Positions 35,827 through 48,500 of a stretch of DNA of 64,000 bases are shown here, one piece after another. The stretch's first letter is position 1. Every line of letters begins with the position of its first letter. The notes below the pieces were generated by a model. That model did no database searches and was not told where the DNA came from. It worked only from the letters and a program-made list of their open reading frames with translations. Made by a program: the position numbers and the translations under genes. The stretch lies in NCBI RefSeq assembly GCF_028502605.1, contig NC_079236.1, forward strand, positions 4,030,001 to 4,094,000. Direction: 5' to 3'. The DNA is from Trichoderma breve. Its lineage: Eukaryota; Ascomycota; Sordariomycetes; Hypocreales; Hypocreaceae.

Positions 35827-37002
35827 TCATGACCTGTTCCGCCATACCGTCCAATGACTTTTCCTCTCTGCCGGGAGGCCTTGGATGACGTCTCCTAGCA
35901 GCTTCCCCAGTGTATCAACCTTTGAAGATGGATTAGTAAATCTTTCTGAATCATATGGTGCATGCATACTCACGTTTGGCTGATGGACAATCATGAAGTG
36001 GCTGCCTGGCATCTTGGCAATGCTAATATCCTGAGCTGGAAATAGTTTATCCCAACCAAGTGGACCAAATTGGATTCTCTTGTTGACTAAAAATCGTGTG
36101 ACCCTCACGCTCATATCTAGCTCTGGATATGCTTCTACACCATCTGGGAACACCCCTTCCGACGCCCAGATGATGAAGACTTCTGGAGCTTTGGCACCAT
36201 TGGGAATCACCATTGGAGTTGGCATGTATTTTTCCACGGCACCAATAGTTGACACAAAGCTGTTGACCAGCCATTTTGGGGTGCCTCCTTCACTCCAGTT
36301 TCCCATCAAGTTATTTTTCGCCAGGCATTCCACTACCTGAGGGGGTAAAGCCTCGAATAATAGTCGACATGGGGAGTCTATTAGAATGAGCTTCTCAACA
36401 CGCTCGCCCTTACTTATTAAGAGTTTGGAGACCTCGAAAGAAAAGTATCCTCCAGCAGACCAGCCACCGAGAGTATATGGGCCGTTTAGTTGAACTTTCT
36501 GTATTTCAGCGGTCCAAATTTGAGCCAAATCGTCTATTGTACCATTAAAAACCTCAGGAGAGTGAAGGTATGGGCTGTTGATCCCATATAGACAAATACT
36601 TGGATCAATTGGTGGAATGGACATGTAGGCCATGCCAGACCCCGAGCCATCAGGAAGCAGGAATACTTTCTTCTTAGCCGTGGCCTCGTTGCCTCTGAGA
36701 AGTAACACAATGGGAAGTTTCGCTTTGCGTTTATCAGATTGCTTAGGAGGCTCGCGCAGTGTCATCACTTGGTCGATGTGCGCTTTGAGATCCGCGATAT
36801 CGGTGCAAGATTGAAAAGTTGTGCGATTGATATCATCCTGAAGGCTAAAAGGAACTCTTTTCAGGATGAGTCGGGATAAAGCGGTGTCGTTTTGCAAGTG
36901 AGAAATGTCTGTATCATCGGAAAGATCATCAATGTCCATGCCCAATTCTTCCGCTATCACTGCAAGGAGCTCTTCCTTGGGACTGGCAGTGGTATCTGGC
37001 AT
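35827..37002 (-). CDS. trans-acting psi-ACP-thioesterase
   Basis: Stand-alone product-release enzyme: N-terminal pseudo-ACP fused to a PKS-type thioesterase. Exons 37002-35974 and 35919-35827; the 54-bp intron is a multiple of three, so it can be missed, but removing it gives MIVHQPNVDTLGKLLGDVI, the normal TE C-terminus. 373 residues. Residues 8-80 are ACP-like (SPKEELLAVIAEELG), yet the serine position is Thr (LQNDTAL, Thr40). The thioesterase has GGWSAGG (nucleophile Ser182), an acidic residue in LILIDSP (Asp209) and GSHF (His335). In usual NR-PKSs this domain is covalently attached at the C-terminus. Here it would dock on the nrPKS through the psi-ACP and hydrolyse or cyclise the product. 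It is divergent from the hrPKS gene across 540 bp. Confidence 0.9.
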   Translation of the reverse strand: MPDTTASPKEELLAVIAEELGMDIDDLSDDTDISHLQNDTALSRLILKRVPFSLQDDINRTTFQSCTDIADLKAHIDQVMTLREPPKQSDKRKAKLPIVLLLRGNEATAKKKVFLLPDGSGSGMAYMSIPPIDPSICLYGINSPYLHSPEVFNGTIDDLAQIWTAEIQKVQLNGPYTLGGWSAGGYFSFEVSKLLISKGERVEKLILIDSPCRLLFEALPPQVVECLAKNNLMGNWSEGGTPKWLVNSFVSTIGAVEKYMPTPMVIPNGAKAPEVFIIWASEGVFPDGVEAYPELDMSVRVTRFLVNKRIQFGPLGWDKLFPAQDISIAKMPGSHFMIVHQPNVSMHAPYDSERFTNPSSKVDTLGKLLGDVIQGLPAERKSHWTVWRNRS

Positions 37003-37542
37003 TTTGCTGCGTAATGTTAAAAAAAAAGATGAAATGAAGGTCTGTTAGAGTTCGGAGTTTGGTAACATGGTTATCGATATCTTTTCACAAATGCAGAAGT
37101 TTGAAATGCTATTAACTGGATAAATGGCTGATGCATGCGTATATTATGTTTAGTATTGTGAAATAATTACCGAGAATTAGCTTGCCTGCGTTTAGGTGCT
37201 TACAGTATCAGCCCACGAATACATGACTGAAAAGCGTTCGATGGGCAAAAGTGGTTGATTATTTCCTGCTTTATCTCACCTTCCTAGATAACACCTGTAG
37301 CTTATATCAATTTTGGCTAATGTCCGGCTTGGTTGATTTATATCCCGGTGTTTTCAAAACAAACCACAAAAAGTCACCGGTCCATGGAAATTTGCCTATG
37401 GTAATGCACATTGCGTTGCAATCAGCCGCAAGGGGGTGTGCTGGCTTGGTGATGAACTGCTGCATTTAGGTTCATAAGTCGACATGCCGGCCATTCGTGT
37501 GCACGCACGGAATGCGCACTCTCAGCAACCAGCCTTACCATA
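37003..37542. promoter_or_regulatory. divergent promoter psi-ACP-TE / hrPKS
   Basis: 540-bp shared region between two divergently read pathway genes, so the two are probably co-activated. It contains several CCGG elements (for example around 37324-37384 and 37488-37494). No exact dyad repeated elsewhere in the locus was found. Confidence 0.5.
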
Positions 37543-40500
37543 ATGGCTACAGCAGGGAATGACGGCACATCTGTTGCTATTACTGGGCTCTCGTGTCGCT
37601 TTCCTGGCGATGGAGATAACCCAAGTAATTACTGGAAGTTGGTGAGCGAAGGGAAATGTTAGTTCGAATCTCACGCTAGCTTTGCCAGGTCGTTTGAAGC
37701 TAATTCTAAACAGCGGCATGGTCCATGATACCTAAAGAGCGCTTTAATGGAGATGCATTCTGGGCTGGTGGCAAGAAGGGCCACGGAAGTATTACCAAAA
37801 GTGGTCACTTCCTCAAGCACGATGTCTCACACTTCGACGCCAATTTCTTTAATATTTCAGCTTTGGAAGCCAATGCGATGGACCCCCAACATCGGCTCGC
37901 ATTGGAAGTCGTGTATGAAGCCTTGGAATCTGCAGGCTATTCAGTCAAAGACCTAGCAGGCACGCGCACAGGAGTGTTTATGGGTCATTTCACAAGTGAC
38001 TACAAGGAACTTGTTATAAGCGATACCGATGGGATACCGCCGTACGCCACTACGGGACTGAACAAAACATCATTAGCTAACCGCATTTCTTGGACATTCG
38101 ACTTACGTGGACCCAGCTTTGCTCTGGACACGGCATGTTCCTCGTCGTTAGTAGCATTCCACCTCGCTTGTCAGAGCTTGCGTACCGGAGAATCAGATAT
38201 CGCCATTGTGGGCGGCACAAATGTGCTCCTGAACCCTGACATGTTTGTGGCTTTTTCTGGTCAGGGCTTTCTCTCTCCAGATGGCAAGTGCAAAAGCTTT
38301 GATGCGTCCGGCGACGGATACGGGCGCGGCGAAGGTGTCGCTGCCATAGTATTAAAACGAGTCGATGATGCCATCGTGGCACTGGATCCTCTTCGAGCAA
38401 TCATCCGTGCAACTGGCTCAAACCAAGATGGACACACGAAGAGCTTGACACTTCCGAGTGCCGATGCACAGGAGGCGTTAATACGAGATGTATACCGGCT
38501 TGCGAAGTTAGATTTTGACCAGACCGGCTACGTGGAGGCTCATGGTACAGGCACACAGGCTGGTGATACTACGGAAACGTTGGCCTTGTCCAGGACAATT
38601 GCCAAGGGCCGTTCGTCTAAGAATAAGCTCGTGGTCGGATCAGTGAAGGCCAATGTACGTGTATATGCATGCGAACTGCGAATCACATGGAGCTAACATC
38701 ATTCATTTAGATTGGTCACCTCGAGGCTGCGTCTGGGTTGGCCGGCGTCATTAAGAGTGTGCTCATGCTGGAGCACGGCGTCATTCCACCAAACATTCAC
38801 TTTCATAACCCAAATCCCAAGATAGACTTTGAGAATTGGAACATCCAGATTCCTACTCAATTGATGAAGTGGCCGAGCCAAGGAACACGGCGCATCAGCA
38901 TCAATTCATTCGGCTACGGTGGGACCAATGCTCATGCAATCCTTGATGATGCGTATTCGTACCTTGGAGGTCGCGGCCTTCGGGGGTTGCACTACGTTTC
39001 CTCGGAAGATCATGAAATCAGAGAGGAAGAGGAGGAGGACGATGAATGCAACTCCCAACCGAATACACCGCGAATTTATGTGCTTACAGCCCAAGATCGC
39101 GCCGGCTTGTCGCGTACAAAGAAGTCATTATCATCATATCTGCGTACCAAGATAGATGAGCTGCATGATGATGATTCACAAGCAGAGAAGTACCTCGCAG
39201 ACCTGGCCTACACACTCAGCGACAAGCGTTCAAGATTACAGTGGAAAACTTTCGCCCTAGCTTCATCCCTGGATGAGTTAGCTGATGTCCTGGAATCCGC
39301 TGACGGTGGCAGAATAGAGGTCATGTCATCCAGCGTGCCGCGTCTCGGATTCGTCTTCACCGGCCAAGGAGCGCAATGGGCCACCATGGGAATGGCACTT
39401 ATGGCATTTCCAGAATTCAGCGCCAGCATCGAGGCAGCGGATGTATTCCTTAAGAAAACCCTTGGCTGCCCATGGTCAGCGCGGGCTGAGCTTTCTCGCG
39501 GCAAGGGAACCTCCCGCCTAGGACTCGCGCTCTATTCGCAGACGCTGTGTACCGTACTGCAGGTTGCCCTTGTTGACCTATTACGCAAATGGGACGTTGT
39601 TCCCGATGCCGTTGTTGGTCACTCAAGCGGAGAGATTGGTGCAGCGTACTGCGCAGGATATCTTTCTCGTGAAGATGCCTGGCGAATCGCCTACTGTCGT
39701 GGCGTGGTTTGCTCAAACATGAAGACTGCGGCACCAGACCTGGAAGGGGCCATGATGGCTGTCGGTGCATCACCAGATACTTGCTCAGCCTTTATTGAGC
39801 GTGTCTGCCCAGACAAAGTCAACATCGCCTGTATTAACTCTCCTTCAAGCGTAACCTTGTCAGGAGATGCAGCAGCTATAATCTCATTACAAGCGGCGCT
39901 ACAAGAGGAAAACATATTTGCGCGCAAGCTTCTAGTGGATACGGCCTATCACTCGAAGCATATGAAGCTTGTAGCGGAGCAATATGCAAAAGCAATTGCA
40001 GCTATCCAGCCTCGACCAAACACAACCACAGGCGGTGACGCAGCCTGCAAGATGTACTCCAGTGTAACCGAATCCGAGATCACATACAAAGACCTGGGAC
40101 CCGATTACTGGGTTCGGAACTTGGTCTCACCAGTGAAATTCGCCACAGCTATACAGAACTTGATGCGCCCTGACGCAGAGGCACGATCCAGTGGCACAGA
40201 CGCCGTCGACATCCTCGTCGAGATTGGTCCACACACCGCGCTTCGGGGGCCAGCAACTCAAAGTATCCAAGCACTAGGCGTTAACAACAAGCCATATATG
40301 TCAGCCGTAGTACGCAATGAAAGCGCGGTTGAAACGACGCTGAACTTGATAGGCATGCTGATAGCATACGGTAGACCTGTGGAACTTGCGTCTCTGAATG
40401 GGACAGTGACTGGGAAAAATAAAATACTAGTCGATCTCCCATCCTATCCATGGAATCATGCACAGCAGTACTGGTCCGAATCACGTCTAGCACGCGGACG

Positions 40501-43500
40501 CAAAGACCGACCTGTATCTGCTAGCAGTTTACTGGGTTCGCCTGTTCCAAGCTTCTTGGAGGGAGAACGAGTGTGGCGTGGCTTTTTGCGTCTATCAGAA
40601 GAACCCTGGATGGCAGACCATAACATTCAAGACTCTGTCCTTTATCCTGGAGCGGGCTTTTTGGCCATGGCGATCGAGGCTGCATTGCAAGGTGCAGACA
40701 TAACACGCAAGGTCAAGGGCTTGAGCTTGCGGGACATTGAGTTCTTATCGGCTATGCTTGTACCAGAAGATGAAGAGCTTGAACACACTATAACTCTGAG
40801 ACCTCACTTACTAGTTACTAATTCTTCGGAAGAGCTGTGGAATGACTTTGTTATATGCAGTTCGCCTGATCGCAAATCTCTTGTACGGAATTGCCGAGGG
40901 CTCATACGCGTCTGCTATGATGACTCGGGTGTAGAAAACCTGATCACTGAAAAGGAAGCCCAGGAAGATCCTGGATTGCTGCGGTATAAGCAGGCATCAA
41001 CTTCATGCAAAGAAGAGCAGCATCCGGCTGAGTTCTACCAGACGCTTACCGACTTGGGATATAACTATGGCCTAACTTTTGCCAACATCACCGAGGTTTC
41101 GGTAGGTGACGGCCAGAGCCGCGGTTCTGTGACCATTCCAAGTGTTGGCCTACACGATACACAAAGGCCACATGTAATCCACCCCGCGACCTTGGATGCC
41201 ATGTTCCATCTGGCCTTCGCAGCCGCCAATAGCAATCATCTAAGCAAGCTGACCGTACCTATGGTGCCCAAGTCCATGGATGAGATGTATATCTCCACCG
41301 ACATACCATACTTGGCGCAAACCAAATTGAAAGGCTACTCAAAAGCTCGTAAGCTCGGGTCCAGAAGGCTGTTGAAGGCAACAATCGGGATCGTGGATGA
41401 AGAGGAGCAACGGTCAGTTCTCGAAATCTCCGGGCTACACTGCACTGAGATCGCGCAGACAAGCGCTGCCCAGAAGACAGCCGTGCTGGCCCGAAAGATG
41501 TGTAGCAAGCTAGTCTGGAGGCCATCGATCAACTTCATTACCAACGAAGATATTCAGCGCATTGTTTCTATATCAACAGAGCGATCAACACAGACGAGCA
41601 ATTATCAGCAGCTATCTGAGGTAAGTTACTCTGTATCCTTTTGAACGACTTTTTTTTTTCTTCCCGAATTCTAAATTCGCGACTCTTTTTTTCTTCTTTG
41701 TACTCCTTTTGAATGTATCACTTGGTTTTGGCTGACAATGGCTTCTCAAAGTTCATCAACATCATCCACCATACAACCCCGACGATGCGCATTGTAGAAC
41801 TAGCGCAAGAAAGCTCTACTTTTGCTCAAGATAAAACTCTTTTGGAAGATGTGCTGCAGAGAGCAAATTACACAACCTTCGGATACGATGGAAAGACCAA
41901 ATCTGGACCAGGGGATTCTTCTCCTGCGGCCGAAGGAGTTACTCTACAAGCTGATCAAAATTTGTTCCAGGAACACGCCAGAACAGCTGATCTCGTCGTC
42001 TGCTCAGCAATATCTTCGGCGCCGTCAAACATTGCCAATAATGCAAGGCTTCTGCTCAAGGAGGATGGAAGGGTTTGCGCAATTGAAGCCCCAGAACAAG
42101 TGGCAACAGCAAAATCCGTTCTTCAAGAAGCCGGCTTCACGAACTTTTTCCAATTTGGGGGCTCTGCCTCTGGCGAGCCTGTATTCCTTGTTGGCTCTTT
42201 GGAGAGTAGCGAGAATATTGCTGGTGCTGGCCTAAAAGAAAAGGACATCGTGCTAATTCAACCAGCTAATGCGAATGAATCTGTTACCGCAGCGGCGGAG
42301 CAACTAAAGAGAACACTATCAGCTCTTGGCTATGGCGCATCCATTCACACCTGGGGCATTGACAACGTATCTGCTCTCAAAAACAAGGACTGCGTCGCTC
42401 TTCTTGAAGCCCAATCCGCTGTCTTGGAATCACTGGCAGAGAAGGACTTTTATGCTGTGCAAAAGCTCATCACCCAATGCAAAAGTCTTCTCTGGATTGA
42501 TGCACTGGATGATGCCAGGAAAGGTCTGATCAATGGTTTGACACGAGTTGTACGCAACGAAATCCCGGGAAGCCAGCTCCAGACTCTTCACGTATCATCA
42601 GCAAGTCTGTCACAACCGAAGCGTCTTTCACATTTGATTTGTCAGGTGTTGGGCTCGAAAACTTCTGACAACGAGTTTACTGTTGAAAACGACATGATAT
42701 ATACCAGCCGTGTTGTTATAGATGAGGAACTGAGTGCCGAGATTGACGAAGCGCAACAGGCCGGCGCCGATGCAACTAGTCATGTTCCATTGGCTAGCAT
42801 AGATGCTCCTCTAAGCTTAACCATGACCAGCACTGGTACAGTATGCTTTAAACGCGATAGCGTCCCGACAGCAGATCTCGAGGGCGACGAGGTAGAGATC
42901 AATGTCAAAGCAAGCACTATCAGGTAATAACCATCCTTGTCCTCAGCCTGTTAAGCATAACCGCTAACTAGTGTACTCAGCTCTAATCACCTATTTTCCG
43001 ATAGTGATGAGCCTCTCATATTTGAAGCAGCGGGTGTGATTGTTCGCGTTGGATCCAGCGTGACGAAATTTCAGCCTGGTGACTCGGTAGTCACGTATAG
43101 TCTTGGCCTCGCAGGCCAGACTTTGCAGAGGACTAAAGCAGATTTTTGTCATCTTTTACCTTCGGGATACACATTCACAGAAGCAATCAGTGGGGCTGCT
43201 GCTCATGCGGCAGCTTGGTACGCTTTGGACCGAATCACTCGGATTCAGAGCGGACAATCGATATTGATCCATGCTGCAGCGGAAGATGTTGGCCAAGCTG
43301 CAATTCAGATCGCACGTAACTACAACGTGGAAATTTACGCCACCATCAAGGAAGAGGGGGAGCGAGAACTGCTATGCGACGCATATGATGTTCCGAGTGA
43401 TCACATCTTCAACCTGCAAGATTCCCATGCTGTGGACAGTATCAAGCAGATGACGAACGGCGGTGGTATCGACATCATCCTCGGCTCACCACGAAATGCG

Positions 43501-45000
43501 GCTCACAGACAAACGTCACAATGCCTTGCAGCCTTTGGTACTTTCGTAGAGATTGGTCTACTCGACAGCTCATACAGCAAGGTGTTGGACGCAACTTTTG
43601 TCCCTCAAGACACAACGTTCAGCTCTTTTAGCCTCAGCCACATTGCCCGCAAGAGTCCTCAGCTTATGACTCAAATCATAGCCGCCGTTTTCGAACTCCA
43701 CTCCAAAGGAATTACGAAGCCCATAGCTTCTTCCAAAGTTTTTTCGGCCTCTGAAGTGGAGAGCGCAGTTCAGTATGCGCAGACAGAGGGACAAGACAAG
43801 ACGATCATATTATCATGGAATGATGATGACTCTGTACCTTTGATGGGATCTGGTGAACGTCAACCCATTGACCTAAACCTAAGAAGCGATGCATGCTATA
43901 TCCTCGTTGGTGGTCTTGGTGGTCTGGGCCGCAGTCTAGCCATCATGCTTGCGGAAAACGGTGCACGAAAATTGTGCTTCCTTTCGCGATCAGGGGCAGC
44001 TTCAGCCTCAGCCAACGATCTTATCAGCGACCTTGAAGAGCTCGGCGTGCAGGTTCGATGTCTGCAGTGCGATGTATCAGAGATATCGGCACTCAAGAAC
44101 GCCTTAGACGTCTGTTCAGCAGAGCTTGGCCCAGTACAAGGTGTGATCCAGTGTGCGATGGTGTTACGAGACACCCTCTTTACCAACATGTCATATATTC
44201 AGTGGCAGGAATCCACGCTTCCCAAGGTTCAAGGAACGCAAAATCTCCACAAAGCATTGCCTGACGTCGATTTCTTTGTGGCGCTTAGTTCTTTTGCTGG
44301 TACATTTGGCAATCGTGGCCAGAGTAACTATGCAGCAGGGTGCGCATACCAAGATGCCCTTGCCCTTCAGCGTCGCGATGAAGGAAAGAAAGCCACAACT
44401 CTTGACGTTGGCCTTATGCGTGACATAGGCGTTCTGGCAGAAAACGGCATGACAGACAATCTCAAGGAATGGGAAGAGCCATATGGTGTCCGTGAGGGCG
44501 AGCTACGAAACCTGGTCAAACTGGCAATTGCCGGCCGTCTGCCCGCCCAAGTCTTAACCGGCCTTGCTACTGGCGGTAGCGCTGTAGTAGCCGGTATTCC
44601 TCCTCCTTTCTATCTTTCGGATGCCAAGTTCTCTATCATGGCTACGACAGATCTTGAAAAAGTGAGTGATTCTGCTGGCGATTCGAATAGCAGACGCAAG
44701 AGCGATTCAATTCGAGCGTTGATTTCCAAGTCGGAGAGCTTGGTTGATGCGAGTGGGCATATAACAGCGTCGCTTGTAAGCCGAATAGCAAAAATGCTTC
44801 AGATAGAGGCAGAAGATGTCGATACTTCGCGGGCGCTACATTCTTACGGCTTAGACTCTCTCGTCGCTATCGAGATTGTTGACTGGGCTCTAAAGGAGGT
44901 CGAAGCCCGTGTTAGTGTTTTTGATATTATGGCAGCTGTGCCAATTACTGCAACAGCTAGTAAGATTGCAAATGCGTCGGCGCTTTGTAGCAAGGAATAG
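37543..45000 (+). CDS. highly reducing PKS, KS-AT-DH-(CMeT)-ER-KR-ACP
   Basis: Iterative hrPKS that would build the reduced acyl starter for the nrPKS. Exons 37543-37657, 37714-38654, 38711-41620, 41752-42923 and 42981-45000 give 2385 residues, all phases consistent. KS: DTACSSSL with Cys180, HGTGTQ, NIGHLEAASG. AT: GHSSGE, Ser657. DH: WMADHNIQDSVLYPG, His989, with HPATLDAMF. At about 1322 the CMeT region starts normally (MRIVELAQ) but the SAM-binding EIGAGTGGTT is gone (ELAQESSTFAQD), so it is inactive. ER (about 1690-2010) has AAAEDVGQAA where AAGGVGQAA is usual. KR (about 2019-2270): GGLGGLGRSLA and the SS...SNYAAG catalytic region. ACP: GLDSL, Ser2339, intact. There is no release domain, as expected when the chain is handed to a SAT domain. 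Confidence 0.94.
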
Positions 45001-45508
45001 TATAGGTAGAATTGAATAATGGATCAGTTATGGGCATTTAATATAGGCAAGAATCACAATACAATAGATTAGTCTGCATATTATTGCCCTCTGCATCGAA
45101 ACTTTCTGTCGTTTTATGAAGAATTTGCCCTTTACAAGATCCCATCGTAGAAAAGGATCATCATGATAAAACCACAAATGAGTGCCAGGGCAAACTCCAG
45201 TTCTCGCCGCTATATTTTAGTGTATGGCTCACTAAATACGTACCTAGCTAAGGATTGGTAGAATTGCCCTGAAGCATTGCAAGTAAAATTAAAATTACCC
45301 ATGACCGAATGAACGGCCAAGGAGATCCCCGGATACACAAGTGGCCATAGCATTTGTTAAGAAATGAGTACTTTAGCGGAAATATGATTAGATATGTAAA
45401 AGGAAAGAGCTCATATGCTCTGTGTAACCTTAGATCCAAACCCTTGTGTAGTGAAGATGAATTTACGTGCCGTGTTTGCCTACCCAACAACATCGTCCGA
45501 TTGTTCAT
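45001..45508. other. convergent 3' flanks of hrPKS and ABC transporter
   Basis: About 500 bp, AT-rich, terminator space for two convergent genes. No further feature. Confidence 0.5.
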
Positions 45509-48500
45509 CTACTCATTGCCTGCGCTCACCAAATCTCCAAACCTGCTCCCCGCCTCTCCTGCTAATACGGCTGGAATGCCCGTTTCAACAATTTCCCCTC
45601 TATCCATAACAACTACTTTATCAAAATCCATTACCATATCCAACCGGTGGGCAACCGCAATAACTGTGTAGTTTTTGAACTCAGTCTTGATCGTCCGCTG
45701 CATTACGCGTTCTGTCTCCTGATCCACGCTAGAACTGACTTCATCCAGTAACAAGATGCCACCATGTTCTGTACCGGCAGCATACTTTCGTTGTCTAATA
45801 GAGCGCCTGATCAGAGCACGTCCAAGCGACATCAGCTGCCGTTGTCCAGCGCTAAAGGTGGACGCATTCATGCCTGCGTCCAAACCACCGCGCTCTTGAA
45901 CAAACCCCCACAAACCGACAACTGTAAGCACAGCCTCGCATTCCTCGCGCGTTGCTTCTTCAGATACATCAAGATTAGCCTGGAAGGTAGATCCGTTGGG
46001 CAAGAAGACGGTTTCCTGGGGCACCGCGATGATACGTTGGCGTAGCTCAGATCGGTTTAAATGTTGGAGCAGCTGGCCATAAATAACTATATTCTCAGCC
46101 GTCGTTGATGTGGGGTCGAGCAGTTTGAGAAGCAAGGCGATAAGACTAGATTTACCACTGCCAGTGCGACCGCAGATGGCCACCTTCTCCCCAGAATTGA
46201 TCGTCAGATGGATGTTATGGAGGGCAAGACGAGTTGTGCTACCCTCGTGATGTTCAGAGCTTCTTGAGGAGTTAGTACTTGGCCAAAAAGATTATTACAA
46301 TTCAGGTTCTTACGAATATGTGGCGGATACTCCCTTCAGCTCCACCACACCACGCTGTGGCCAGCGTTCAGGTGGAATGATTCTCTCTCCGTCTCTGTCT
46401 TCCGGCTTCACAGTATCGTTAAACGTCTTGAGTCTTGCAATCGCCCCAAGTGAGGTCTCGAGACTGGTCCAGAAAAGGACAATACCGGCAAGATTTTCGC
46501 CGAAGCTCAAAAGACTGTACAGAGCAGCACCAGCGAAAGCAGAATTGGAGTGGAGGCGGACTGCGAGCGTCGTAAGGGCTATTGCTAGTAGCATGACGAC
46601 AACATTGAGGACGAGATTCAACCACTCCTGGATCATGAGAAGTAGATACGATGGCCTCTGGCTAGAAGTAAGTAGCCGGAAATTCTTGTAAACATCACTG
46701 GAGATAAAGCCTGCAAAGCTGTTGTTAATAGTAGCACCATAATTAAGCAAAGCAAACAATGTGCATGATGAGTTATTGGACTTACCAAATGCCCGTAGAG
46801 TTGCGATGCCTCTGACAGTATCAAGAAAATGGGTACTAGGTATAGATCAGTACAAAACATGGCACCACGTGAGGCTTCCATGAACTCACTACAGAGGGCT
46901 CTTGGCTTCTAGGTCAAGCAATCGTAGTTGTCGCGAGGTTCGCAAATAGAATCTCTGCACCATATAAAAAGCGCGACAAGGAACGGAAAGCTGATTGCAA
47001 GATACAGAGACGACGTGAGCATGACAGCCATTTGCCCGATAACTTGAGTGATCTATTATCTTTGTCAACCCATGGACTCAAGTCTCTCCAGGGTTGTATA
47101 TCCATACCGAAAACAGAGTGCTGACAGTTGCATCTGGTAATTCTGTGTCGATAAGGTTCAAATCTTGCGAGAACAAGTTTGTAGTGACGCCAGTATCAGT
47201 TTCAGTGAAGAAGCGCAATGTTGCTCGGAACAGTGTTCGTAGGATATCTTGGTGAAGATTGGCGCCTGCACGTTTGATTGAGACAACCCAGATCGAGGCA
47301 CCGAGGAGAAATAATGATATCAAAGCACCAATCTGAAGTAAAGCATATATCCCAGCCCAGAAAGCATGGGAGTGCACCGGATGTTCTGCATTTATATCAT
47401 CGACCCAGTACGTGAGCCCTACACGATATCGTTAGGTTGAATGAACAGATTCTCAGTATTTGCACAAAGTTTTCATTCCACCGTGACTTACAGATTGTAG
47501 AAAAGTTCAATAAGAAACCCCACAGCGTGGCAAAGAACAAGGCAGATGCCGCCACGGGCCATCCCATGTTCATCATATAATGCTTGTATACTGTTCTATC
47601 CCCAACCTGTCGAGACGCGTCTGCATTAGGTGTGGTGTTTACAGTAGGTATTGTTGTCTTGATTTCTTCGAAAGTCGGCTCTTGAACATTCCCTTTGGGG
47701 ACTGAACGCTCTGGCCGAGTATTATTCTCTGGAGATCTCTTCAAACCGAGACGCTGGAGATAGCCCTGATTTGCTATGAGCTTGTTAAAGGTGCCTTGTT
47801 CGCTAACGATGCCATCTTCAAGCACGATCACGTAGTCTGCCGCAGGTAAATGCCGAGCACTATGAGTGCATAGAACAACAGTAGAGCGTCGTCGCGTGAG
47901 AAGCCCTTCCGTGCCGAAAACTTTACGGAACACCTGCTGCTCCGTATCAACATCTAAACCACTGAAGATGTCGTCAAGAACGAGAAAGTCCGTCTGTAGA
48001 TACAAAGCTCGCGCGAGAGCAACGCGTTGCTTCTGGCCTCCGGACAGGGAGATACCATCAGATCCAACATTTGTTTTGTCTCCTTCTGCCAAAGTGGCGA
48101 AGTCGAAACCTAAAGCTGTAGCATCGATGACTTCGGCATACCTTTCTTCGTCGAGTGAAGAAAATCCGATAATATTATCCTTGATTGACCCGTTGGATAA
48201 AAACGCTGCTTGATCACAAAATCCAACATGTGGAATATGTGCATCCAAAATAATTCGGCCTTCGTGGAATGGAATCTCCCCTAGCAGCGCTTTGCAGAGG
48301 GTAGATTTTCCTGACCCAACAGGTCCGACGACAACAGTGAGCGAGCTCTTTGGTATCCGGATGTTCACATCTCGTAAGACTGGCTTGTCCGCCTGCCAAC
48401 CGAAAATTCCATTTTTAATGAGTACTTTCGACTCAAATGGAAGTATACTCTCTACTAGAGCTTTTCCAGAATTTCCTTTTATATCGGCAAAAACCTGGCG

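Noticed and set aside
37655..37700. tRNA-like T-loop (GTTCGAATC) in the first hrPKS intron
   Set aside because: No acceptor, D or anticodon arms can be formed around it; the intron is only 56 bp.
46890..47107. A 52-bp intron that could rescue the ABC transporter frame
   Set aside because: It would remove a conserved membrane helix (YLAISFPFLVALF) that matches the family, so a base deletion is the better explanation.
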